A stretch of 19,787 bases of DNA from JAENVT01 sp031370825 (GTDB lineage Bacteria; Actinomycetota; Acidimicrobiia; Acidimicrobiales; Ilumatobacteraceae). Positions 6,427 through 14,089 of the stretch are shown here, in pieces (within the stretch, counting starts at the first letter, position 1; each line of letters begins with the position of its first letter). The notes beneath the pieces are model-generated. The model was not told where the DNA came from and ran no database searches. It saw nothing but the letters and a program-made list of their open reading frames with translations. The DNA lies in assembly GCA_031370825.1 (NCBI GenBank), contig JANMRB010000042.1, positions 1 to 19,787 on the forward strand. Reading direction: 5' to 3'. The translations under genes and the position numbers were made by a program.

Positions 6427-8198
6427 GCGACCACCGTCACTCGCACGGCGAGTTCACCCATAGTCACGACGACGGTGAAGTGCCCCACGACCACCTTCAC
6501 CCCGACGAGATCCTGCCGGACGACTACGCCGCCATACACGGTCCGACGGTCGGTGACCGCGTTCGCCTGGGCGACACGGGCCTGGTCGTCGAGATCGAAT
6601 ACGACGCCCAACTGCGCGGCGACGAGTTCATCGCCGGATTCGCCAAGACAGCACGTGACGGGTTGATGCTGAAGGCGGCAGCAGTCAAGGACACGTGCGA
6701 CATCGTGATCTCCAACGTGGTCGTCATCGATGCGACCCGCCGAATCGGCAAGGTCTCGATCGGCATTCGCGACGGACGCATTTCCGCTGTCGGCCGAGCC
6801 GGCAATCCCGACATGATCGACGACGTCGAGGTCGTGGTCGGCACCGGCACGACGATCATCTCCGGTGAGGGCATGATCGCGACCGCCGGCGCAATCGACA
6901 CCCACGTGCACTTGCTGTCACCACGGATCATGGAAGCTTCGCTCGCCTCAGGCGTGACCACCATCATCGGTCAGGAGTTCGGCCCCGTGTGGGGTGTCGG
7001 CGTCAATTCGCCGTGGGCGTTGCGCCATGCCTTCAACAGCTTCGATCAATGGCCGGTCAACATCGGCTTCCTCGGGAGGGGGTCCTCATCGGACGAAGCC
7101 CCGCTCATCGAGGCTCTCGTCGAAGGCGGGGCGTGCGGTTTGAAGGTCCACGAAGACATGGGTGCCCACACCCGGGCCCTCGACACCGCGCTGAACGTTG
7201 CCGAGCGATACGACGTGCAGGTGGCGTTGCACACCGATGGTCTCAACGAATGCCTCTCGGTCGACGACACGCTCAGCGTGCTGGCCGGTCGAACGATCCA
7301 CGCCTTCCACATCGAGGGCTGCGGCGGCGGTCATGTGCCCAACGTGTTGAAGCTGGCCGGTGTACCCAACGTGATCGGATCGAGCACCAATCCGACGCTG
7401 CCGTTCGGTCGCGACGCGCTCGACGAGCACTACGAGATGATCTTCGCCGCGCACGGCCTGAACCATCATTCGCCCAGCGATCATCACCTCGTGACCGATC
7501 GCATCCGTGGCGGCACGATGGGTGCGGAAGGCGTGCTGCACGATCTCGGTGTCATCGGCATCACTTCCAGCGACGCCCAGGGCATGGGCCGGGCGGGTGA
7601 GACGGTCCGTCGCACGTTTCAACTCGCGGCGCAGATGAAGCGTCAACAGATTCGGCAGTCGCCCGATCATGGCCCGACCAACAACGACAATGACCGCGTC
7701 CGTCAGTACATGGCAAAGCTGACGATCAACCCCGCCATCGCCCACGGCCTCAACCACGAGATCGGGTCGCTCGACGTCGGGAAGTTGGCGGACATCGTCC
7801 TGTGGCGACCGGATCACTTCGGGGCCAAGCCGCAACTGGTGTTGAAGAGCGGCTTCCCGGCGTACGGCGTGACCGGCGATCCGAACGCGGCAACCGATTC
7901 CAGCGAGCCGTTGGTGCTCGGCCCTCAGTTCGGTTCCTACGGCTCCACTGCGGCCGATCTCTCCGTAGCGTTTGTCAGCCAGGCTGCTCTCGACGCTGGT
8001 GATGATCACATGGCAACCCGACGGCGACGCGTCGCGGTGAAGGGGACGCGCAACATCGGCCCAGCCAACCTCGTGCACAACAATCGGCTCGGTCACGTCG
8101 ACGTCGACCCAAAGACCGGGATGGTTTCACTCGACGGCGACAGGGTCTATTCCGATCCGGCTGACTCGGTGTCACTCAGCCGGCTGTACTTTCTGTGA
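6423..8198 (+). CDS. ureC: Atypical urease alpha subunit (UreC-like amidohydrolase)
   Basis: A 591-residue urease-fold amidohydrolase. By comparison with Klebsiella UreC, the nickel ligands are all present: H161 and H163 (THVH), carbamylated Lys K241 (GLKVHED), H243, H270 (ALHTDGLNE), H296 (FHIEG, ligand or second shell as in UreC) and D384 (TSSDAQ). The mobile-flap motif CHHL is changed to AHGL: flap Cys319 becomes A343, catalytic His320 is kept as H344 and the next His becomes Gly. The pocket segment GPAAGTNATT is replaced by the shorter GPVWGVGVNSPW, and FGGGK-IRDGMGQ by IAGFAKTARDGLMLKAA. The start GTG 6423 overlaps the ureAB stop and adds a 30-residue N-terminus with eight histidines in its first 26 residues, before the canonical GPTVGDRVRLGDT. 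Fold and nickel site are near certain; whether urea is the substrate is open. Confidence 0.92.
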   Translation: MSDHRHSHGEFTHSHDDGEVPHDHLHPDEILPDDYAAIHGPTVGDRVRLGDTGLVVEIEYDAQLRGDEFIAGFAKTARDGLMLKAAAVKDTCDIVISNVVVIDATRRIGKVSIGIRDGRISAVGRAGNPDMIDDVEVVVGTGTTIISGEGMIATAGAIDTHVHLLSPRIMEASLASGVTTIIGQEFGPVWGVGVNSPWALRHAFNSFDQWPVNIGFLGRGSSSDEAPLIEALVEGGACGLKVHEDMGAHTRALDTALNVAERYDVQVALHTDGLNECLSVDDTLSVLAGRTIHAFHIEGCGGGHVPNVLKLAGVPNVIGSSTNPTLPFGRDALDEHYEMIFAAHGLNHHSPSDHHLVTDRIRGGTMGAEGVLHDLGVIGITSSDAQGMGRAGETVRRTFQLAAQMKRQQIRQSPDHGPTNNDNDRVRQYMAKLTINPAIAHGLNHEIGSLDVGKLADIVLWRPDHFGAKPQLVLKSGFPAYGVTGDPNAATDSSEPLVLGPQFGSYGSTAADLSVAFVSQAALDAGDDHMATRRRRVAVKGTRNIGPANLVHNNRLGHVDVDPKTGMVSLDGDRVYSDPADSVSLSRLYFL

Positions 8199-8202
8199 CC
8201 AC

Positions 8203-9240
8203 ATGAGCAGCACGACCGGATTTGCGATGCCGCCCGAGTGGGGGCGCCATGAGCGCACTTGGATGGAGTTCCCGCCGGCCAACCGGCTGTTCGGCGATGA
8301 TCCTGACGGCGACCTCGGTCACTACCGGCGCGTGTGGACCGCGGTCACCAATGCCGTTGCCAGGTTCGAACCGGTGTCGCTGATCTGCGATGTGGGCGAC
8401 GCCCAGGCGGCGCGCGCCCTTGTCGATGCGTCTGTCAGCATCCACGAGACCCCTGTCGACGAGTGCTGGTTCCGCGACAGCGGCCCGACGTTCGTCACCC
8501 ACCCGGATGGCCGCCTCGGCGCAGTGAACTGGCGGTTCAACGGCTGGGGTCAGCAGGAGTTCTGTGTGTGGGACCACGAGCAGCACGTCGCGGCGTTCGC
8601 TGCCGGGCTCGCCGGTGCGGAGCTGTTCGATTCGCCAATGGTCAACGAGGGCGGTGGGATTCACGTCGACGGCGAGGGCACGGTCATGGCCACCCGCACC
8701 GTGCAGCTCGACCCGTATCGCAATCCCGATTGGACCGCCGAAGACGTAGAAGCCGAGCTGAAGTCCTCGCTCGGCGTCGAAAAGGTGATCTGGCTGCCGC
8801 GCGGCCTGACGAAGGACTACAAGCGGTTCGGCACACGTGGGCATGTCGACATCGTCGCTGCGTGGGTCCGTCCTGGGTTGTTGGTGGCTCACTCGCAGCC
8901 CGATCGCGACCACCCGGATTTCGAGGTGTGCAAGGAGAACCTTGCCATCTTGCGAGGCAGCACCGATGCTCGTGGCCGTCAGCTCGAAGTGGTCGAGATC
9001 GAAGCGCCGACGGTGACTCATGCCGATGGCGACATCGTCGATTGGTCGTACATCAACCACTACATCTGCAACGACGCTGTGATCCTGTGTTCATTCGACG
9101 ACCCGCGCGACGAAGACGCGGCCGCGACGTTGAGCCGCCTGTACCCGGGACGGGAGGTCGTACTGGTCGAGGCCCGCCCGATCTTCGAGTGCGGCGGCGG
9201 CATCCACTGCATCACCCAGCAACAACCGGCCGTCAGCTGA
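8203..9240 (+). CDS. aguA: Agmatine deiminase family protein (peptidyl-arginine deiminase type)
   Basis: A 345-residue guanidine-modifying hydrolase. The family reaction is agmatine to N-carbamoylputrescine plus ammonia. Catalytic positions match known agmatine deiminases with almost constant spacing: D92 (WFRDSGP), E149 (NEGGGIHVDGEG), H214 and D216 (RGHVD) and nucleophile C336 (GGGIHC). The ATG at 8203 is only four bases after the ureC stop, so the gene is the last member of the urease-like operon. The strand then ends in a tight convergent junction with the stress-protein gene. Linking a guanidine deiminase to a modified urease suggests a shared nitrogen-salvage route. Other substrates of the same superfamily (other guanidino compounds) remain possible. 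Confidence 0.9.
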   Translation: MSSTTGFAMPPEWGRHERTWMEFPPANRLFGDDPDGDLGHYRRVWTAVTNAVARFEPVSLICDVGDAQAARALVDASVSIHETPVDECWFRDSGPTFVTHPDGRLGAVNWRFNGWGQQEFCVWDHEQHVAAFAAGLAGAELFDSPMVNEGGGIHVDGEGTVMATRTVQLDPYRNPDWTAEDVEAELKSSLGVEKVIWLPRGLTKDYKRFGTRGHVDIVAAWVRPGLLVAHSQPDRDHPDFEVCKENLAILRGSTDARGRQLEVVEIEAPTVTHADGDIVDWSYINHYICNDAVILCSFDDPRDEDAAATLSRLYPGREVVLVEARPIFECGGGIHCITQQQPAVS

Positions 9241-9249
9241 ACGAGGGCA

Positions 9250-9675
9250 TCACCTGTCAATGGTGTGGATGATGAAGACGTTGCAGGGAGCCCGCTTGGC
9301 GACGTCCCCCGCGATCGATCCGAGGACCCTGGCTGCACCCTGGACACGCTTGTTGCCCACGACGATGATCGACGCCTTCAGACGAACGGCCTCTTCGATC
9401 AGCCCACTGGCCGGATCGCTCATCACCACGGCATGGGAGATCGGCGATGTGGTCTTCAGCTCACCGCACATTGCCTTGAGTTGCTCCTCGGCGAGGCTGA
9501 TCGAATCGAAGTGCCACAGCTCGGACCCTCCGCCGTGAACCTCCCTGGTCGTGTTGCGGGTCATCGACGTGACGATGTGCAGCGGGCGGTTGTAAGCCGT
9601 GGCCATCTCTGCTGCAGCCTCAGCCGCCTTGCGAGCGGTATCGCTTCCGTCAACTCCGACGATGATCTCGTTCAC
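9250..9675 (-). CDS. Universal stress protein (UspA family)
   Basis: A 141-residue single-domain universal stress protein. The N-terminal strand and loop IIVGVDGSDTARKA is typical, as is the C-terminal nucleotide-binding region VVGNKRVQGAARVLGSIAGDVA. The ATP loop is slightly degenerate, with Arg110 where G-x2-G family members have the second Gly, so nucleotide binding is likely but not certain. The start is GTG 9675. It converges with the agmatine deiminase with a nine-base gap and diverges from the acyl-CoA synthetase across about 134 bases. The role in stress is inferred from the family only. Confidence 0.9.
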   Translation of the reverse strand: MNEIIVGVDGSDTARKAAEAAAEMATAYNRPLHIVTSMTRNTTREVHGGGSELWHFDSISLAEEQLKAMCGELKTTSPISHAVVMSDPASGLIEEAVRLKASIIVVGNKRVQGAARVLGSIAGDVAKRAPCNVFIIHTIDR

Positions 9676-9809
9676 GATGCCCCCATTGGTCGAATCGCTG
9701 TCATGGGTATCACCCCGAGCTGGACCCTAGCCGCGCCCGCCGTTGTGAAATTCAGCGAGCGGCGCCCGAAGGTACAGTCACGTTCGTTGGTCAGCTCGAA
9801 GGGGGTTGG

Positions 9810-11429
9810 ATGAAGGGCACTGCGCACGCGATCGGCGACACCACGACTCCGCTGTTGGAGGAGACGATCGGGTCGGCCTTCGACCGTACGGTTGCCTCCT
9901 GCCCCGACCGCGAGGCCTTGGTCGTGCCATTCCAAGGCATCCGGCTGACGTATCGCCAGCTGGCGGAACGTGTCGATCAACTGGCCCGTGGTCTGATCGG
10001 GCTCGGCCTGCGAACGGGGGACCGCATCGGCATGTGGAGCCCGAACAACGCCGAATGGGTGTACCTCCAGTTCGCTGCTGCGAAGGCTGGGTTGATCCTG
10101 GTCAACATCAATCCGGCGTATCGAACCGAGGAACTTCGGTATGCGCTCGATCAGTCGGGGTGCCGGGCTCTCGTCGCGGCGAAGGTGTTCAAGTCGAGTG
10201 ACTACGCGGCCATGATCGCCGAGGTTCGGTCATCGTTACCCGATCTGGAGCAGGTCATCCTGCTCGGCACGGGGGATTGGGACGACCTGCTGGCGGCCGG
10301 CGACACCGTCGCGCCGGACGAGCTGACGAGCCGTGGTCGGTCGCTGACCAACCTCGATCCCATCAACATCCAATACACCAGCGGCACCACCGGATTTCCG
10401 AAGGGAGCGACGCTCAGCCACCGCAACCTGCTGAACAACGGCTACTTCCTTGGCGAGGGCTTCCGCTACACCGAAGCCGACCGGGTCTGCATCCCAGTGC
10501 CCTTCTACCACTGCTTCGGCATGGTGATCGGTAACCTCGCGAACCTCACCCACGGCACCACGACAGTGCTGCCGGGTCCGTCGTTCGAGCCGCTGGCCAC
10601 GCTGCAAACCCTGCAGGACGAGCGTTGTACGAGCGTGCTCGGTGTGCCGACCATGTTCATCGCGATGCTCGCCCACCCTGACTTTCACAAGTTCGATCTC
10701 ACATCGCTGCGGACCGGGATGATGGCAGGCTCGCCGTGCCCTGTCGAGGTCATGAAGCAGTGTGTCGACGAGATGCACATGAGTGAAGTGACTATCGGCT
10801 ACGGCATGACCGAGACATCCCCAGTCTCGACCCAGACGTCGCCGGACGACCCGCTCGACAAGCGCGTCGGAAGCGTCGGACGGGTGCTTCCGCATCTGCA
10901 GGTCAAAGTCGTCGACCCGGCGACCAGCGCGACCGTCGGGCTGAACGAGCCCGGCGAACTGTGCACGAAGGGCTACTCCGTGATGCTCGGGTACTGGAAC
11001 GAACCGGGTAAGACCGCCGACGCGATCGACGGCGATGGATGGATGCACTCCGGTGATCTCGCTGCCATGGACGACGACTTGTACGTGAGCATCGTCGGGC
11101 GGATCAAAGACATGGTCATTCGCGGCGGCGAGAACATCTACCCGCGTGAGGTCGAGGAGTTCCTCTACTCACACCCGGACATCGTCGACGTACAGGTGAT
11201 CGGTGTGCCCGACGAGAAGTACGGGGAGGAACTGGTGGCGTGGGTTCAGCTGCGCGAAGGAGCCACCATGACACGCGAAGACTTGGCCGCGTTCTGCAGC
11301 GGTCGCATCGCCCACTTCAAGATTCCGCGCTACATCCACGTGACCGACGAATTTCCGATGACGGTCACGGGCAAGGTCCAGAAGTACCGAATGCGCGAGG
11401 TCTCGATCGAGCTGCTCTTACGCAGCTGA
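9810..11429 (+). CDS. AMP-binding acyl-CoA synthetase (fatty-acid CoA ligase)
   Basis: A 539-residue adenylate-forming enzyme that activates a carboxylic acid with ATP and joins it to CoA. Visible core motifs are the phosphate-binding loop YTSGTTGFPKG at 189-199, GYGMTETSP at 330-338, GWMHSGDLA at 410-418 with D416, the hinge GRIKDMVIRGGENIYP at 430-445 and the catalytic Lys K522 in VTGKVQK. Length and motif spacing are those of medium- to long-chain acyl-CoA synthetases of the FadD type; chain length cannot be read from the sequence. The ATG is preceded by a G-rich ribosome-binding sequence (AAGGGGG at 9799-9805). The last 12 bases overlap the convergent patatin gene. Confidence 0.92.
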   Translation: MKGTAHAIGDTTTPLLEETIGSAFDRTVASCPDREALVVPFQGIRLTYRQLAERVDQLARGLIGLGLRTGDRIGMWSPNNAEWVYLQFAAAKAGLILVNINPAYRTEELRYALDQSGCRALVAAKVFKSSDYAAMIAEVRSSLPDLEQVILLGTGDWDDLLAAGDTVAPDELTSRGRSLTNLDPINIQYTSGTTGFPKGATLSHRNLLNNGYFLGEGFRYTEADRVCIPVPFYHCFGMVIGNLANLTHGTTTVLPGPSFEPLATLQTLQDERCTSVLGVPTMFIAMLAHPDFHKFDLTSLRTGMMAGSPCPVEVMKQCVDEMHMSEVTIGYGMTETSPVSTQTSPDDPLDKRVGSVGRVLPHLQVKVVDPATSATVGLNEPGELCTKGYSVMLGYWNEPGKTADAIDGDGWMHSGDLAAMDDDLYVSIVGRIKDMVIRGGENIYPREVEEFLYSHPDIVDVQVIGVPDEKYGEELVAWVQLREGATMTREDLAAFCSGRIAHFKIPRYIHVTDEFPMTVTGKVQKYRMREVSIELLLRS

Positions 11430-12287
11430 GAAACTCCGCAACGACGTCAGCTCCGGATGCTCGGCGAGAAATGCTGAGACCAGTTGGTGCCCTTCGTGCG
11501 CCAGTCGGGCACTCTGGCTGAAGTCGTATATGCCGATGCCATGCGTGTCGGGTGCGGGTAGGCGGACGACGTTGGCATGATCGTGTGCAGGAGTGAGGAT
11601 CTCGCGGGCAATAGCGATCGACGACGTCAGCACGCCAAGTGCCGACATCGACGCCGGCAATTGGTGCTTGGTCCCGGCCTTGCAGTCGAAAGCGATGATC
11701 AGCGTGGCGCCGAGATCGCGAGCTCGCTGGATGGGGAGGTTCACGGCGATCCCGCCGTCGACGTGCCTGCTGCCGTTGATCATCACTGGACGGAAGACCC
11801 CAGGCAACGAAGCGGAAGCGACAAGCACCTCGCGCGGATCGCCGCTGGAATGGAAGTCGATCCGGGCCTCGTCGAGGTTGACCGTTGCAGCTTCGAACGG
11901 TACGGAGAGATGGGCGAGATCGTTCACCGGCAAGAACCGGTCCACCAGATCGATGAGGCCGTCGGAGCGGTAGAGATGCGGATGGTGCCGCAGCACATGC
12001 CACGCACGCTCGTGACGTGAGCCGCGGAAGATGTCAGCTTTTCGTAGGCCGGACCAGATCGTCGCCAGCTGGTCGGCCGTTTCGATGGTCGGTTGATGAG
12101 CGATTGCGGCTCCGTTGAGTGCGCCGGCAGAGACGCCGATCACCAGGTCGGGTGTGATCCCGGCTTCGAAGAGGGCACGCAGTTGGCCGGACTGCATCGC
12201 GCCGAGCGATCCGCCGCCCGACATCACGAAAGCGACGTTCGGCCCGGCGAAGGTGCCGCTGTTAGATCGTGGCCGGTGCCAACGCAT
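11418..12287 (-). CDS. Patatin-like phospholipase (RssA type)
   Basis: A 289-residue serine acyl hydrolase. The oxyanion loop GGGSLGA is at 24-30, the nucleophile elbow GVSAG at 51-55 (Ser53) and the catalytic Asp in DGG at 177-179, giving a Ser-Asp dyad. No signal peptide is visible. I place the start at ATG 12287 because a GGAGAAG ribosome-binding site lies eight bases upstream; the frame stays open to a TTG at 12350, which has weaker support. The family releases fatty acids from lipids. Its convergent neighbour activates fatty acids to acyl-CoA, so a link in lipid turnover is possible but unproved. The gene lies 78 bases downstream of the ECF42 sigma gene on the same strand. Confidence 0.9.
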   Translation of the reverse strand: MRWHRPRSNSGTFAGPNVAFVMSGGGSLGAMQSGQLRALFEAGITPDLVIGVSAGALNGAAIAHQPTIETADQLATIWSGLRKADIFRGSRHERAWHVLRHHPHLYRSDGLIDLVDRFLPVNDLAHLSVPFEAATVNLDEARIDFHSSGDPREVLVASASLPGVFRPVMINGSRHVDGGIAVNLPIQRARDLGATLIIAFDCKAGTKHQLPASMSALGVLTSSIAIAREILTPAHDHANVVRLPAPDTHGIGIYDFSQSARLAHEGHQLVSAFLAEHPELTSLRSFSAA

Positions 12288-12365
12288 TGTCCCGCTTCTC
12301 CATGCCCGTTCATCGGCCAGGGCCCGATCGGCTTGAGCCAGCGGACCCAAACTGGTCTGTATGGC

Positions 12366-13658
12366 CTACCGAGTGTCTGGTTCGGCTCCTTCGACCTCGG
12401 CGAGGCGCCGCATCAGGAACCGCCGGTCGCTGTCGTTGCACGGACATTCGAGCGCTTGTCGGTACGAGTCCGCTGCGGCAGCCGTCTCGCCGAGGCGACG
12501 TTGGAAGTCGGCACGCGCCGACCAGTAGAGGTGCCATCGCTCGGTTGGAGTGCCGACCAGGTCGGCGAGCACACCGAGCCCGGCACGCGGTCCGGCAACC
12601 TCCGCCACAGCGACCGCGCGGTTGACTCGAACGACCGGCGTCGGCCAGCGCATCTCCAGCAGTCGGTAGAGCTCGGCGATCTGCGGCCAATCGGTGTCGG
12701 CGTACGTGGGGGCGGTGCCGTGCAGGCAGGCGATGGCGGCCTGCATCTGGTACGCGCCGGGACGTCCGCGGCGAAGCACGGAATCCACCAACGTTTCAGC
12801 CTCGGCGATCCCTGCCGCGTCCCACAGCGACCGATCCTGATCGGCGAGCAGGACGATCTCGCCCTGCGCATCAGTGCGCGCCGCACGCCGGGCGTTGGTT
12901 GCAAGAGTGAGCGCGAGCAACCCGGCGCACTCGGCCTCGTCAGGCATCAGCTCGACCAGTACCCGAGCGAGGCGAATGGCCTCGTCCGCGAGATCGAGTC
13001 GGCCACCGAGCTCACCCACCGGCGCGTGATGTCCGGCTGTGAACACGGCGTAGACAGTTGCCAGCACTGGCCGCAGGCGGTCGGGCAACTCGTGTGGCTC
13101 GGGCACTCGATACGGGATGTGCGCGCTTGCGATCTTGGCCTTGGCGCGGCTCATCCGCTGACCAATGGTCGGCTCGGGGACCAGAAAGACACGGGCGATG
13201 TCGACAGTTGTCAAACCGCAGATCGTCCGCAGGGCCAACGCGACCTGGGATTCCGGTGAAAGGGCCGGGTGGCAGCAGGTGAACAACAGCCGCAGCCGGT
13301 CGTCGCGATTGTCGGTCTCGTCATCGTCGCCGGCCGAACCCTCCGTGAGGAGACGGAACGCTTCCTCCTCCTTGGGCTTGCGACGCGCTTCACGTCGCAA
13401 GCGGTCGAGTGCCTTGTTGCGCGCCACGGTCGTCAGCCACGCCCCGGGCTTGTCCGGCGCGCCGTCGCGGTGCCATGTATCGGCAGCAACCACCACAGCA
13501 TCGTGCAGAGCATCTTCGGCCCGGTCGATATCACCTGTCAGCCGAATGAGGGTGGCCAGCACCTGGCCACCCTCGATTCGGATGATCTCGTCGAGCGGGT
13601 CGATCAGCTCGACTGGCCCATGTCGATGACGGGACGCAACTCGACCCTGCCGTACCAC
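12366..13658 (-). CDS. ECF42-type RNA polymerase sigma factor with C-terminal extension
   Basis: A roughly 430-residue sigma factor. Region 2 is seen in LATLIRLTGDIDRAEDALHD and WLTTVARNKALDRLRREARR, region 4 in FTCCHPALSPESQVALALR, VFLVPEPTIGQRMSRAKAKI. About 250 further residues (ALTLATNARRAAR, AAIACLHGTAP, then an Ala-rich helical part like tetratricopeptide units) form the ECF42-specific tail, which in that group replaces a classical anti-sigma factor. It directly follows a DGPF/YCII gene, the hallmark ECF42 context. The start is uncertain: GTG 13658 (used here) overlaps the DGPF gene by 55 bases, TTG 13709 is also open, and CTG 13607 would give a four-base CTGA overlap and an N-terminus of normal length. 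Confidence 0.92.
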   Translation of the reverse strand: MVRQGRVASRHRHGPVELIDPLDEIIRIEGGQVLATLIRLTGDIDRAEDALHDAVVVAADTWHRDGAPDKPGAWLTTVARNKALDRLRREARRKPKEEEAFRLLTEGSAGDDDETDNRDDRLRLLFTCCHPALSPESQVALALRTICGLTTVDIARVFLVPEPTIGQRMSRAKAKIASAHIPYRVPEPHELPDRLRPVLATVYAVFTAGHHAPVGELGGRLDLADEAIRLARVLVELMPDEAECAGLLALTLATNARRAARTDAQGEIVLLADQDRSLWDAAGIAEAETLVDSVLRRGRPGAYQMQAAIACLHGTAPTYADTDWPQIAELYRLLEMRWPTPVVRVNRAVAVAEVAGPRAGLGVLADLVGTPTERWHLYWSARADFQRRLGETAAAADSYRQALECPCNDSDRRFLMRRLAEVEGAEPDTR

Positions 13659-13981
13659 GCACCGGGGATCTGCGAAGCCCAGCTGATCGCCTCGTCGAGA
13701 TCCTTGCAATCGAGCAGGTAGAAGCCGCCCAGCGCCTCTTTGGTCTCCGCGAACGGTCCGTCGGTGGTCACCACGTCGCCGCCCTTTGCGCCGCCAGTGA
13801 CCTGGATCGTCGTTGCGGTGTTCGTCGGCTGCAGAGCCTCGCCGCCTTGGATCACCCCGGCAGCACCTCCGGCCTCACCGAAATGCATGTACTCCTCCAT
13901 GATCTTTCCCCACAGCTCCGAGTTCGACTCGGCCTCGCTGGTCGGCTCTGTGCCGTAGATGAGCGCTGCATACCTGGGCAT
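13604..13981 (-). CDS. YCII-related DGPF-domain protein
   Basis: A 125-residue single-domain protein with the YCII fold start MPRYAALIYG and the defining motif DGPFAETKEALGGFYLLD at 74-91. The ATG has an AGGGA ribosome-binding site eight bases upstream. Such proteins are the standard partners and targets of ECF42 sigma factors, one of which follows and overlaps here. Their biochemical role is not known; family members resemble small dimeric enzymes with a His-Asp pair. The upstream bases hold a candidate ECF42 promoter, so the pair is probably autoregulated. Confidence 0.93.
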   Translation of the reverse strand: MPRYAALIYGTEPTSEAESNSELWGKIMEEYMHFGEAGGAAGVIQGGEALQPTNTATTIQVTGGAKGGDVVTTDGPFAETKEALGGFYLLDCKDLDEAISWASQIPGAWYGRVELRPVIDMGQSS

Positions 13982-14030
13982 GATGTGTTCCCTTTCATTG
14001 TGACCCCGGCGGGGCGGTTGCTACTGCACC

Positions 14031-14057
14031 GACGAAAGGCATGGGCGATTTTCGACT
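14031..14057 (-). promoter_or_regulatory. Candidate ECF42-dependent promoter
   Basis: On the minus strand AGTCGA (14057-14052) is followed after 17 bases by CGTC (14034-14031), 50 bases before the DGPF start codon. As I recall, the described ECF42 promoter has TGTCGA at -35 and CGA/TC at -10, so this has one mismatch with suitable spacing and position. It would let the sigma factor drive its own operon. Confidence 0.55.
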
Positions 14058-14089
14058 GGCGAGGCGTGAATTCTTCCACGCCCCGACTA

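Noticed and set aside
7086..8096. A 336-codon minus-strand open frame inside ureC
   Set aside because: It is fully antisense to well-conserved urease sequence, with His/Arg/Val-rich translation and no motif.
9743..9778. TTGTGA and TACAGT as a sigma-70 promoter for the acyl-CoA synthetase
   Set aside because: The spacer is 24 bases, too long for a normal -35/-10 pair. TACAGT alone is too weak to call.
9676..9809. Possible small gene or RNA in the largest clear intergenic region
   Set aside because: No open frame with a start and ribosome-binding site, no clear hairpin and no T-run. It is most likely just the divergent promoters of the stress protein and synthetase genes.
12093..13259. A 388-codon plus-strand open frame across patatin and ECF42 sigma genes
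   Set aside because: It spans two unrelated real genes on the other strand and the gap between them, with no recognisable domain.
14001..14014. CCCC-GGC-GGGG hairpin upstream of the DGPF gene as a terminator
   Set aside because: The stem is only four base pairs with no T-run, and it lies in the 5' leader of the DGPF gene. Chance is likely at this GC content.
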